Of a DNA stretch of 64,000 nt, positions 34,132 through 47,100 are shown piece after piece. Source of the stretch: Plutella xylostella (taxonomy: Eukaryota > Arthropoda > Insecta > Lepidoptera > Plutellidae); contig NC_064012.1 of NCBI RefSeq assembly GCF_932276165.1, positions 8,563,501-8,627,500 on the forward strand, written 5' to 3'. The stretch's first letter is position 1, and each line of letters opens with the position of its first letter. The notes beneath the pieces are model-generated. The model had not been told where the DNA came from. It did no database searches and was given only the letters and a program-made list of their open reading frames with translations. The position numbers and the translations under genes were made by a program.

Positions 34132-37127
34132 GATTACCCGGGCTCCCGGGGCCGCGTAACTGCACGCCGCCGGCCATCGACGACTTCCCGGCCGGCTTCT
34201 TCACGGAGCTGCAGCGACAACATGGCGCCATCGTCATCCACGCCTTCATCTCGCTCTACCTGTTCATAGCGCTCGCCGTCGTCTGCGAGAAGTTTTTTGT
34301 GCCGGCCGTGGATAGGATATGCACTGGTATGGTTTGTTTACTTCTGGTGTTTAGTGAATATACGGTCAAAAATCCCTCTAGGAGCATCATAACCAGGTCC
34401 AACAGACTGGACTACTCTGTTTTTGCCTATTTGAGTTTTAAAGTACTAAGGTCAGGACCGGTTCGTTAGTTTCAAATAACGGAGGTGGTGGTGTGGATGC
34501 CGATTTTGATTGACGGGGTTCATTACTAGCCCTCAAACTACTACTAGTTCTCTTCTAGCACATACAAAAGCATCAATGGTCACCAATATTATTTCTTCTT
34601 CCACGCAGCATTGAACATGACGAATGATGTGGCCGGCGCCACCTTCATGGCGGCCGCCACGTCAGCTCCAGAACTCTTCGTGAACGTGATTGGGACCTTC
34701 ATCACGGAGGGGGACATCGGAGTGGGCACCATCGTCGGCTCCGCGGTCTTCAACATCCTGGCCGTGGCCGCCTGCTGCGGCATCGGCGCTGGCATGGTGA
34801 GATCACTGTTGGTACTCAAACGCGATCTGGGTTCCGAATTGATAAAGAGGCTATACCTTTCTGCCCAGTCTTCTCAGGTCTTCTCTACCCAGGAATTGGA
34901 AACTTCTTCTGACATAAATTCATAATACCCATTAAAAAAACATGAAATTTAATTCTTAATGCTGATAAAGTCAGCAAAGACGTAAAAAAACTATAGAGGC
35001 TGGTTCTCCATGAATTATTCCAGGTGGTTCCGCTGGACTGGTGGCCGCTGACGCGCGACTGCCTCGCGTACGGCATCACCGTGTCCATCCTCATCTGCAT
35101 CATGCACGATGAGTACGTGCAGTGGTACGAAGCCTTCTTCCTCGTGCTGCTGTACGGAGTCTACCTCTGCATCATGTACTACGACAAATCCATCCAAAAC
35201 TTCGCCAAAAGTAAGTACCACATTCTCTTGATTACATTTTAACCAGAGCTTTGTAAATACCTACTAATCCCTTGTTTGTAGATAGTTGGAAACGATTTGC
35301 TAAGGACAAGAGCAGTGACGAACATAAAGAAGGCGTACTGGAAGGTTAGTTGTGCCACTGAACTCATCTACAAAAGTATCATGCACACTCATACTGTATG
35401 TATTGTGTCAGAGACTTATTCGTTATTTCACAATTTAAACTAGCATTGCTTTCAGATGGTATATCATCAAAGACGGCGTCCTCGAAATCCGATCACCATC
35501 AGCATAATGGAAATGTGGCAAGTGTCATTCCTTACATTGATTCCAACGAAAAATGCGTTGATATAGACACGGAGAAAGTGGCCGGTGGTGACGACAAAGT
35601 AATAAGTCTTCGCGACATTGATGCTGTCGTTCATGACCACGAGATCGTCAGTGATGCTGAAGGACAGAATGACAAGGATGTAGAGACCACTAAAGAAACC
35701 AATGGATATGAACATTCTTTGTGGAAATGGCCTACAGGGCAAACCTGTTTTACCAAAGTAAGTTATGTAATGCACATAATTAAATAAACTAACGTACTCT
35801 TTTTTTACAGTCAAAAATAATGTTTTTTTTTCTATATTTTAGACTGCCTGGATAGTGACGTGGCCAATTCATCTAGTATTCCTGTTTACAATACCCGACT
35901 GTGAGAAACCACGCTTTAAGAAATGGTTTCCCTTGACGTTCATTATGTGTATTGTGTGGATCGGTTCATTGTCATACATAGTTGCTTGGATGATCACCAT
36001 TATTGGTATGTTTACCTTTTTGACTTGAAATTACTATGAAACCGCGAAGGCTCTTTCATTTATAAAATCATTGCGTGTTTTCAGGTGATACATTGATGAT
36101 TCCTGATTCAGTTATGGGAATCACTTTCTTGGCAGCAGGCACATCGGTTCCAGAAGCAGTTTCCAGTGTAATAGTTGCTAAGCAAGGTATGGCTTCTGAA
36201 TTAGTCAAACGGGTCAAGTTGCTTTTAGTTTTTGAATAGCATGTAAATTTTATCATTTTTGTTGTAGGTCACGGGTCTATGGGTATAAGCAATTCCATTG
36301 GATCAAATACTTTTGACATTCTCCTGTGCCTTGGACTGCCGTGGTTGATTAAGGCATCCCTCACGCCTGCAGAGCCTGGACATTATTGGGTTAGAAATAA
36401 CTTAGATTAATATTTTATACGTTAATTAATCCTACTTTCCATTGAATTTGCGAGTTCTTGGCTATGCGTTGAAGCATTGCGATTTTGTATCTTTGCGAAT
36501 TTATTTAAATTAGTTGTCAATCTGTTATTATGTAAGTACTTACAAATATCAGAATTTTGTATAGTATGATGTGTTATGTGGGAGCCTGATTTATAATGTA
36601 ATAAGTACCATATTTGTGGTTTAAATTATGTTCTATGGTTTTCCCTCTCTTATTATTTATGTTTGTGACATGATTTTTATAGCATCGGAAACTTAATTGT
36701 AAAACAGGCTCTTAATAGATTACTCCTAACTTAATTATTATGTTGGTAATCCATTATTGTTACCAAAAATACTCATTTGGTTTAACCTTTATTAATTTAA
36801 TTATTATATTTACATTGCGCCGCTCATTTAGTAATTTCTTTAAAAATCGCCAATGCGCTGCGAGCTCACTGCCACTCAATCACTCATATTTCTTTACATC
36901 GGCAGGTGAAAATAAACTCAATGGGGTTGGAGTACTCTGCCATATCGCTTCTGTCGACGCTGCTGATGTTGTATCTGACATTCTGGCTCAACAAGTTCAA
37001 GTTGGATGCGGCGGTGGGCCGGGCCTGCCTCGCCATGTATGTCATGTTCCTGGTACTAGCCACCCTCATCGAGCTGAACGTCTTTTTCCCCGTCAACGTT
37101 CGCACGTGCAAGAGGAGCGAACTCTAG
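34132..37127 (+). CDS. Second K+-dependent Na+/Ca2+ exchanger (NCKX-B), N-terminus unresolved
   Basis: Exons 34132-34326, 34609-34796, 35024-35210, 35282-35344, 35456-35757, 35843-36005, 36085-36186, 36268-36389 and 36906-37127 (stop TAG) join in phase: 514 codons plus one base owed by an upstream exon. Content: extracellular RNCTPPAIDDFP; alpha-1 GATFMAAATSAPELFVN; a 120-residue acidic cytosolic loop (35282-35757, e.g. VDIDTEKVAGGDDK); alpha-2 GITFLAAGTSVPEA; and GSNTFDILLCLGLPW keeping the K+-determining Asp. The C-terminus ends VRTCKRSEL. Exon sizes 188, 102 and 122 nt equal those of NCKX-A, so the two are paralogues. The exon pair 25451/24641 of NCKX-A is a single exon here. The usual N-terminal signal-anchor exon was not found; a 10-nt first exon at 29639 would fit the phase but gives no leading helix. 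Confidence 0.85.
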
Positions 37128-37476
37128 ACCGCCGCCATCTTGGACGCGGCCGCTTGCCGCCAAAAACTATACACCCCTGTACAGTGAAACCCAGTGATGT
37201 GACCTATGCCTTATTTTGTAACGTAGTATATTCTGGCTCCAGCTACACGTAGAAACGTATTTGCTAGATAATGTTGCAGTTTGTAAGAAATAATATGCCT
37301 CTACGCATTTGTTGAATTTATGTCAATCGATTAACGAAATTAACGGGAAGATTTTATAATTGTTCGTTGCTAGTGGTAATTTATAAATTTAATTAAGGCT
37401 TAACTGTATTTTAACAGATCTATTTTTGTGAGAGTCTTGTAAGTCTTGTTAGATTAAGCCAGTCAGTGAAATTCAG

Positions 37477-37482
37477 AATAAA
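37477..37482 (+). terminator. Candidate polyadenylation signal of NCKX-B
   Basis: AATAAA about 350 bp after the NCKX-B stop. The convergent SLC5 gene has its own candidate about 340 bp further on, so the two 3' ends nearly meet. Confidence 0.5.
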
Positions 37483-37820
37483 TATGTATATTTTCAGTCA
37501 ACTTGTTTCTATATCTATTACAAGATTACAACTACTACTAATGTACGCCAGTTCATTTGTTATTGTTTGGAGTGTCATTTCAGTAATTTATTCAACATTA
37601 TATCTAAGGCATTCTTATTTCTGTATCCTTATAACATCTTAGATATATTAAATGACTTTGAAAATTATAATAATCTACACATTTGTTTAATTTAGAGAGT
37701 TTTAATCAAGAATATCATAATTTTGTATACTTATTGATGATTTATTGTAAATTGTCAGTGATTTTCAGGATCAGGTTATCCTAGTTTAAAGTTTAAAAGA
37801 CAAAATATATTAAACGCTGT

Positions 37821-37826
37821 TTTATT
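37821..37826 (-). terminator. Candidate polyadenylation signal of the SLC5 gene
   Basis: TTTATT on plus (AATAAA on minus), about 110 bp beyond the stop codon at 37935-37937. Confidence 0.5.
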
Positions 37827-37934
37827 TATTTTCACACTTAAAAGTACCTTCGTACTGTAATTACATACACAAGAACATTAAATACTCCTTAAATTCACAT
37901 TTACCCATATAATTAAATATCATTTACTTTACTT

Positions 37935-40900
37935 TCATTGATACAATATATCCTCACTGTCTTTTTTCGTTTCAACGCCTTTCTGAAAAAGAAATATAAG
38001 CATTATTTAATTTTACATATTAGACTGCTAAATAAGCTAAGCACTTGACACGGAAATATTAAAAACAAATTAACCTGCGTCTAACACGGTCTTATCTTGA
38101 ATATAAAAACCGAAATTTTTTATAACTTTATAACTATGAGCAGTTACAAAATGATGCAAAAAAAGTATAAAAATACTATGCATAACTAATAATAATAATT
38201 GACTTTATCTAGACTATGTACAGGGAATATTCAAACTGTTCCTTACTCGTTGGAGGCTCTGGATCCTCTTCAGCACCAGCTCTTCGCTCTGCAGTCTCGG
38301 CTTGCGGCACAGAGGGTGCTGCTTCGGCAGCCAGCGGTAGATCACCGGGGTCAACAGGTCCCGGTGTACCTACAACAGTTTTAACTCAGTAACTTTGACG
38401 GTTGTTGGTACTCGGGGTCCGATACCCTGGGCTGGGTATATTATATACTGTGTAGTATATGAACATCTATAACATTGGGGAAATCTTTAAACGTGTAAAT
38501 GGGGCATGCATGCACCTATCAATCCTGAATTCCTCGAGGAAACGCTGAAATTACAACTTTTTAATTAAATACACATATTATTTCTCACCATGGTGGGATC
38601 GTTGGGCCCCGTGAGGAAGGAGACGATGGTGCCCACCACCACGCACACCACCATGCCCACCAGCGTGTAGTACAGGTAGCTCAGGCGGTACAGGAAGAAT
38701 GTGCCGGACCTGTGACATTAATGTACAATTAACAAATAAATAACACAATACACACGACTTACAAACCGGAATTATTTAGAAAATATTTTTTGCTACGAAC
38801 TTTGAACGACTACGAGATTGCTACGCCGCGTCGTAGACCTGTCGTAGTCTTTTCGTAGCAAAAATTCGTTATAGCTTTTTTCAAAAACTTTTGAACTCTT
38901 TGTTGGTTTTTACTGTAAGCACAAGTTTTCAATTTATTTAATAATACGTACATAAGTACGGGGAAAGACAATCTATCCTATGTAAACAAACTTCTAAAAC
39001 CGCACGACGTGCGACTCAAAAAATAAACAATGATCGCTTACTTACGAATCAATTTTATCATCGATGACTCTCGTTTCTGTGATGAAGGTGGTGTTAGCCG
39101 GGCATCCTTCCACGGATATAGGCTTTGGCACAAACACTATTTCCCCTCGCAACACGTTGGACAGAGTGCCCATGCAGATCCAGCTCATCAGTGAAATGGA
39201 GAAAATACCGCCTGCTAGTGCGCCCTGGAAAAATAGTATTACACTACGTTGATAATACAATAGTACAACATACGACGATTCAAAGAATTTTTTACTGTGA
39301 TGGGTCATGAATAAAAATAATACAGAAAACTACTTAATACATAAATTATGGGTATAGAATAGCTTGTGACCGCTACCGGTGATGCACTATGAGTTCCTAT
39401 TCTGCAAATGTATTTAGCGACTTTGCTAGTTACTCGTAAGAACGCAAAGAATACAGAAATGTTACCTTCGCTGTGGCCCACGGTATAAACAGTCCCATAG
39501 TAAATAATCCGAGTAAGGTCCCCGATGTGATCCCGTCTAGACTTTTGCCAGCCTGGATCAACGCACCTATGTGCTCGACTATAAACACTAGAGCCACGCA
39601 AAGAAACCCTGGAAAACATAAACACAATCTTCAATATACTTACTTTCAACATGACTGTAGTAACTTTAAATAAAAAAATAGGTATCTACTTGTAACTTAT
39701 ACATATACATACCTACAACAACCACAATTAACTTCATGATTAAACTAGCGTTCTTTTCCGATATCGGTCGCTTGATGGCCGGTCTGATGAGGTCCTCAAA
39801 TATCACACCGCACATTGAGTTTAGACCAGTTGACATTGTACTGTAAAAAACATTTGATTGAGACAGATTTATGTTATCTAAAGAAATATGAATCATACTA
39901 TCGTAGCAACATCAAGATCATTTAAACGTTGGTCATCCTCCAGGTTTCTGGACCGATAACTATAGGTCAGGTAGGTATCCGAGTTTTTTTTGTAGAAGCC
40001 TACCTAAACAGCTTTTTTTGCAAGTTAATAATAAGAAACACTTTGTCTTATCAGTAGTATTTCGTTTAAAACAGCTAATAAGTAATAGTCTTACCTTAAA
40101 GCAGCACTGAATACACCGCTCATGAATATGCCAGGCAGAGCTGGTATGGCGCCAGTCAGAGTCATCACAAAATATGGTAACAACTGATCACTCTTCTTGA
40201 TAGCCCCCGTGAGCAGCGGGTCGCAGCTTGCGAATGTGGCGTAAATCACCAGCCCAGTGGAACAGCAGAGAGTCACTATTGTTGACACCCCTACAGCCAG
40301 GATCATTACCGTTCTACAAACAAACATTTAGCGAGCAGGTGTAAATAGAAAGACAGTCAATAGACGTAATAAATGTGTAGGATAGATGATGATGTCTTTG
40401 GTCCAACCAAAGGTCTTCCGTTAAATATTTGGAGTAAGTACTTAAGTAATACCAAAATAATACAATCAAAACAAAGACCTACATAAAAGCTCTCTTCAGA
40501 GAGGACAGAGCGAGACATCTCTGTACCATGGCGTGGTTTACTGAACACGAGGCGAGCCAGCCGAAGTAGTTCCCGAATACTGTCGACCAAAATGTGTGCC
40601 TTATCGTCGGATCCGGGTTCATGCTGTAATGAAATATGCTTAGTTAAAAGACAAAGACTGGTTTTCTGTAAAATATTTTGTTCTTCGTAGCACTTAAAGT
40701 GGTTTATTCAAAACCGACCTAGAAGAAGATAACATTCATTCAACTTTAACTGAATCCAATGTATGAGTATACATATACAATTTTACCTAGGTATACTAAG
40801 TATATGTAAATACATTTAATTATTGTTTAAAAAATTATTGATCATAATGTTTTATGACGAAATTGAATCATTTAATGTAGACATACTTACTTGAAGAACT

Positions 40901-42228
40901 CTAAACGGTCTCCTTTCTCGTTGAGTTCGATCACTTTGGCCACGCCGCCTATCTTCCAAGTGCCGTACACCAGAACAAATATCACCCCAAAGTACATGAG
41001 GACGATTTGTAAAGTATCTGTCCATACCACTGCTTTCAGTCCACCCTGAAAACATAGTGCTATTACAAACTGCTACTCTACCGAAAAATCTTGCAATGAT
41101 TAGATAGGTAGATATGATTTTGTTATGTGGCATCATTGCATACTTTTGAAAGCCTAACGGATCATTGGGTTGAGTTTACAACATGTTGAATTTGTGTTAT
41201 GTTGAGTATGCATTTCGTTATATCCTGTCATACACAAATTACATAAATTATAACACATTTTCAGAACTCAACCTCATGGTCCGAAAGGATAATAGTTGAA
41301 CTTTAAAGCGCATGCGCCATAATAGAGATGCAATATAAAACAAATCGATTAAATTTTTAGTTTCGTATTACTAAATCTCTGGTTAGCAACTATACATAAA
41401 CTGGTACTTACAAGTGTGGTGTAGAAAATACAAACGACGCATACAATTGGCGATATAAGATGTAGATTGACCCCAGTGACTGGAAAATTTTAAATTGTCT
41501 TAGAATACACCTATAGATCAATTTGCGAGGAAAATATAATTATATTTCATAAACAACATATTACAGTACCTTGGCTGAACGCTAATGCTGGCACATATAT
41601 CACTATTGGGATGTAGAGCATTAGCTTTAATATAAAGATAATAGTCCCAAATAGTCTAACAGTAGAGTTGAATCTGAGTCGTAAATACTGAAAAAAAACA
41701 ATGATACCATCGTCAGTTCTGCTAAACATACACCTAGCATTAAACGAATAAAATTGCTGAATTTCAACGTACCTCATAGGTAGAAGTTATTTGTAAGTTG
41801 TAGAAGACGGGGAGGTAAATAAACCCGACAGTCAACGAGACCGCCCATTCAGACGCCACCACCATATAGAATTGGGTCCCGTAAGTATACATTTCCGCAG
41901 GGAGGCCCAAAAGAGTTATACCCGATATATAACTGAAACAAACATACAGACACAGTCTAACTATCTGCCAACCTTTGTAAATGTTGTAGTTGATAAATGT
42001 GAACCAATGTAAGAGCACTTACCTCGCGATCAAGGACATCGATATCGGGAAGAGTCCCATCGTTTTCCCGCCCATCAAGTACTCAGCGGTCGTGTTTTGT
42101 TTTTTTGGTGCGAAGAAGGCGAAGTACACGCCGATCAGGGCCGACAGCATCAGCATGGCCCCGAACACCAGGTAGTCCAGCCAGTTGAAGTAGATCATCG
42201 TAGAGAGGTCCGCGGCGCGTCCGTCCAT
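37935..42228 (-). CDS. SLC5-family sodium-coupled solute symporter (SMCT/SMVT-like), 602 aa
   Basis: Thirteen minus-strand exons: 42023-42228, 41773-41932, 41570-41687, 41412-41479, 40891-41045, 40483-40623, 40095-40313, 39713-39840, 39466-39608, 39046-39224, 38589-38709, 38247-38369, 37935-37982. They sum to 1809 nt in a single frame. Start chosen as the ATG of MDGRAADLSTMIYFNWLDYL, right before the first membrane helix. Family marks: APKKQNTTAEYLMGGKTMG (helix 1-2 linker), SYISGITLLGLPAEMYTYGT, CIFYTTLGGLKAVVWTDTLQ, ALPGIFMSGVFSAALSTMST (sodium-site region) and SLDGITSGTLLGLFTMGLF. This order is that of solute:sodium symporters close to SLC5A6/5A8/5A12 (biotin/pantothenate or monocarboxylate carriers); the substrate cannot be read from sequence. 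Plasma membrane, about 13 helices. The last exon is short (KGVETKKDSEDILYQ); if the preceding donor is not used the protein would end VRNSLNIPCT instead. Confidence 0.9.
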
Positions 42229-42339
42229 CGCTCCACTTAAACTCCATCTCGGCCAGCAATGACCATTTACTAGCGGAACTGTCAGCTGAAGTGCTATATT
42301 TACTCTGGAAGGATTGCGGCCTCTGCACGAGGGCTGCGG

Positions 42340-44100
42340 CTAATTCGCTGATTACCGGCGCGGCGTCGGCGCAGTTGCTACGACCTACATGTGATCCGCT
42401 TACGCAACGCCCCAGGCGCTAGCCCCAACTACGCTTACATTTCGCTTTTCTACTAATGAACATGAATTCAGAATAGAGGAAGAATGGAAAATGATGATGT
42501 AAGGACTGCAGGGTGAAGAAAAGAGTGATGTTATGTTGACTTAGTCACAATTTATTTAATCCATGAATAAATATATTTTATGCCTTAGCTTTAGAGTGCT
42601 CGCTTAGCGAGGGTAACAAACTAGAGTGATTTGATATTTTAAACTTACGACTAGAATGAGGATGAATTAGGAAGCTTATTTTAAACATATTTTTTTGAGT
42701 AATACCTACTCTGTTAACATAGACAGAGGTGTTTCATCTAACCAAAATATTCAGGTACAATGACTCCGAAATGTCTTATTAAATCTAACAAATATGAATG
42801 ATTAAATTTCTACTGAGTATAATAAGTATTACAATAATAATTATATTAAAGACATCGATTTGAATACAACATTAATTTTCTTTAAATGTTTGGTACTACT
42901 CGTATAATTTTGAAAATTTTGCTATAGTTACTATGGATACAAAATGTTATATAAGGTAGACAAAAATACGGTTTAGTAGGTTTAATCTAAGAACATCAAG
43001 AAATTCTTTTGAATTTATATGGAATTTTATTTATATTCATGAAGTACCTTTAGTAATAATTAGACATTTATTTAAACAGACATATAATATGTAAGTAAGT
43101 ATAATATTATCCTCATCACTTGATCATCATAATAATATTTACTCTAGACTACTAGAGAGACACGAATAAACATCGACAAAAAACATCCATGACATAAAAG
43201 GCTCTAAGAGCGATCGGCATCAATTGATGTCCCTAACTTTATCTGCTAATATAAATGGATGACAATAGATGCCAACGAGTCGAGTGCAGAGAGCTGCGAT
43301 ACCCAACTATATACCCGCATGACTACATAGCCACATACCTATCTATATACCTATCTATGTGTTTGATTCATCTCATGATTCAGACATGGTTCCACCTTTA
43401 GTTCATTGTACCTATACTTTAACTTTTCTCATTGAAGACTTGTTAAGGCTTACCTAACACCTATGCTATGGTGAAGGATGATTATGATGTAATTAATACT
43501 AGACAGCATGATTACTAAGCGGAGTTAAGCGGAATACTGTTTAAAATAGTGAGTATAGAAAGATAATGAAAGTACTTAAAGAAAATATAAAAAGGACTCA
43601 ACAGCTTTCTCAGTCAGTTTTACCAAAGGAATCAATTCATTAATTTAAAATTGTGCATGATTCTATCTCGAAGTTGTGTCCTACTATAGCTCTGTTTATG
43701 TTCTACGATGAAATTTTTGTTTTGACATAGGCATATGTATATTAATATAACGTTGACATAATATTTTAATTGATAAGTATCTAAATATATTTTTCACTAC
43801 CTATGTACATTCATAACATTTTAGACACATTTTTATGATATACTATTTTTGGATGATGATAGCTATAATAGATTCATAAACTAGAAGTTCTACATGGATC
43901 TACAGAGTTCTAAGTAGATATACACCTACGTTACGTCGCACTATTTAAAGGCTTCGTCTTCTTATTTACCTAGTGACTTCCCGGCGCGTGATGTCTTCTT
44001 CCCTATAAATTAAGACGTTGAAATTGCTTCGATTCATTAGCCTATAAAAATCCTATAAATTCAGTTACTAAAATTGATCAATTCCTATTTTCAAATTGGG
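42340..44100. other. AT-rich intergenic stretch
   Basis: Between the SLC5 start and the 3' end of the next minus-strand gene. 42229-42420 is GC-richer and probably promoter/5' UTR of the SLC5 gene; the remainder shows no coding or repeat signal I can name. Confidence 0.35.
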
Positions 44101-44159
44101 TAACCAATATTTTCAGTCGGGTAGATTGCTTTTCTGTGTTGTTTTCAATATGAGGGGTA

Positions 44160-47100
44160 TTAGACATCGGCGGGGGACGCTAGGTCCAGGCGGGAGCGCC
44201 TGCGGTCCACGGGGTTCAACTGCCCCGAGGTGGACCGCTGCAGCGACGGCGACCGCGCGCGTCCACCGTCCGACTTGGACTTTTTCACTTTGCTGCCGCC
44301 TGACGCTGGCTGCTTACCTTTAAGCGATGACACTGAGATCACTACATCTGTCGAAACTCCATCTTGTTCTGAAATCAACCAAGCAAATATTACAATCTTA
44401 CACCTACAGTAACTCGGAACAAGCTAAATTTATAAATAATACTACAAACCGGTTCGTTGGATAACTTCGCCTGCGTTGTTCAAAAAGAATTTCGGCTTGT
44501 TTTCCTTGAGTGATTCCTGGAACAGACATTATAGCTTAGTTTTAGCCCTCTTCTTCCCACATAATCTTTTCTGATTTCGTATACAGACCTTTGATTTACT
44601 AGACTTGGAAGCAGAGTCAGTGCTTCCGCGCCACCACGGTCACTGGATCTCACAAAAAGCCCGCCCGGGCTCCTTGGAGGGAGTGGCCACCTCGGGCTCA
44701 AGGGCCGCCTCGACTGCCTCCGGCTTCGGAGTCCCGGTGCCCGATGTGGTCGCGCCACTGCCAACCAGACAACCAACCATGGACTTAGTATTGTTCTATG
44801 TATGGCTAGGCGACCCTCAACAATGTTGTAGGGAAAGTGTGAGAGTAATGGTTGATTCGTAACTGCATTTGGCCAACTGAGGTAGTAACTGTGTTAACAA
44901 TACTGGGGTACCCATCTCTATTAATATTTAACAATATGGGTAGCGAGTGAAGTTATGGTAAATGGTTATTTGGAGTCTTCGCCGTAACTTATTATTATGC
45001 TCTATTCGAAGGTATTTATATTCCCCAATTTAAAAACCCAATAAAAATATATGTCTTAAACATCTAGCGGCAGAGAGGAACCTCAGCACAACTGGAGATA
45101 GAACAGCGTCCAAACATTGATATTATACGTAAGTACATACATATATTGTATATGTACTAATACATAGATAAACATAGTTTACAGACAACAATTCATCGCA
45201 TATAGTTTGTACTATTGTTTATTTTACACACAGCAGCATACAGGAAGGGGAACTACGGTACAAGAGGCGGGGTACATCATCAAAACAAAGGAACAGTTCA
45301 TAAAGTATCAATATCAGTACGACATCCACCAAACCTACATGTCATGCAGGAGAACAGATCCCGGAGACGGGAAGTGAATGCGGGACCTCGGGCACCTCAC
45401 TGCCCCCCACTTCACTTCTAGCTCACAGCGACCGTAGATTCCATATTCAAACACAAATAAAAACAACAAACGAAACACAAGAAGCGGGTGGGCAAGGGGT
45501 TGTAACATCGTTGCATGGAGTAAATGAAAACATAGTCCTACACGTTCACCTACAAAACGCCAAGTACAGTTTCCTGCATAAGAACTCAGAGTAAGATACA
45601 GGTATAATATATAGGGCCAAGAAAACTGAGAGTAGTAGACATCGACACAGGTACTACGGTACTAAGAGCTCGGAAGTGTGAAGTGCACACAGTCGTATAA
45701 AGCTGTACGATGCAGTTTCATGAATAGCCGACCTTCGGTAGAAGACGGAGAGAGGGGCGGGGGCGACGGCGGGAGCGGGAGCGGGAGCGGGGGCGGGGGC
45801 GACGGCGGGGGCCGTGCCCGAGCCCGACGCGACCGCGTCCTCGCCCCGCTCCACTACCTCGACTGATGTCGAGCACTCGGGCTTCGGATCAGTCTCAGAA
45901 GTCGCCGTTCCGCTATGAACGAGACAAGTTGGCATTACATGGCAAATACTTCCTTCTGTGCGTAGCATCGGTCTTCAGGTCGTTCTAGATTCAAAATGAA
46001 TTAATGAGTTAGTGTTAGTTATTGATTAGGATGATGATAGATTGATTGATCGCACAGTGGTGAATATGGGTGCAGATGGTGGTGTTCTTACGTCATGTCG
46101 ACGCGGACGGTGGTGCTGCTGTTGTTCTGCTGGTTGCGCATGGCCAGTGTGGACACCATGGGCGGGCGCGCCGGCTTGTTGCCCAGCAGACGCTCAATCT
46201 CCGTCATCACGGTGGCCGTCAGCTGCGGGACGATCTGGCAACAATACGTCATCACTGTAGACCTTGGCTGCTGGGAATTAGCCGAAGAATTGATAGCCTT
46301 CGGGTAGAAGTGCTAAAAATGCATCATCCAAGTCACAAGTTAACTGGATCAGTTGGTAATGGATCAGTTAACTGGATCAGTTGGTAAGAGACGCAGCTGT
46401 ATTGATCGGATGGGCATAACCCAAAACAAAAACAGGCCCTACCTACGGATGGCCGATCATAACGATGACCATGCTAATGAGCTACTTACCTGCAGAGCAT
46501 GTATGTTTTCCTTGAACTGGTCGACACTGGTGGCGCCCAGCAGGAGACAGTTTACTGACTCGTTCTTCAGGCACCAAGCCACCGCCAGTTGGCTCATGGA
46601 GCAATCTGTCAAGATGGTCGTCATATGTAAACGTTTCTTATGCCAAATTATCGATTTAGTCTAATTAGAACTAATTAATCTAATCTTAAATGTTTGTGTT
46701 TCTGCCTCGCCGTAATGTTTGTCTTAAATTATTAAAATAGTTCATCATTATCTTCTTCGTTTATTAATAAGTTTGCTTTTCCGAAACTTCTTCAGTGAAA
46801 TTTTGTGATCATAAGTGTGTGTGTGTCTGTATGTCTCAAAAGGTTTTGATCTCAACCACGCGCACAGCATACATATTTTTTGCAATAAATCATTATAATG
46901 TACAATCTTACTTAGTGAATCTGCCAAGTTAGACAGATCTCTGAGTTTGTCTCCGTATGTGCGCTGTATCTCCTCGCCAGTCACCTGCTCCTTACTGCCT
47001 GAGCTTCGCACCTGCACGGGATTTGACTACACTTAGTTGAATTCAGTCACTCGTCTCATAATCATTCGCTGGCTAAAAGACCGACACTCGATTGCGCTAC

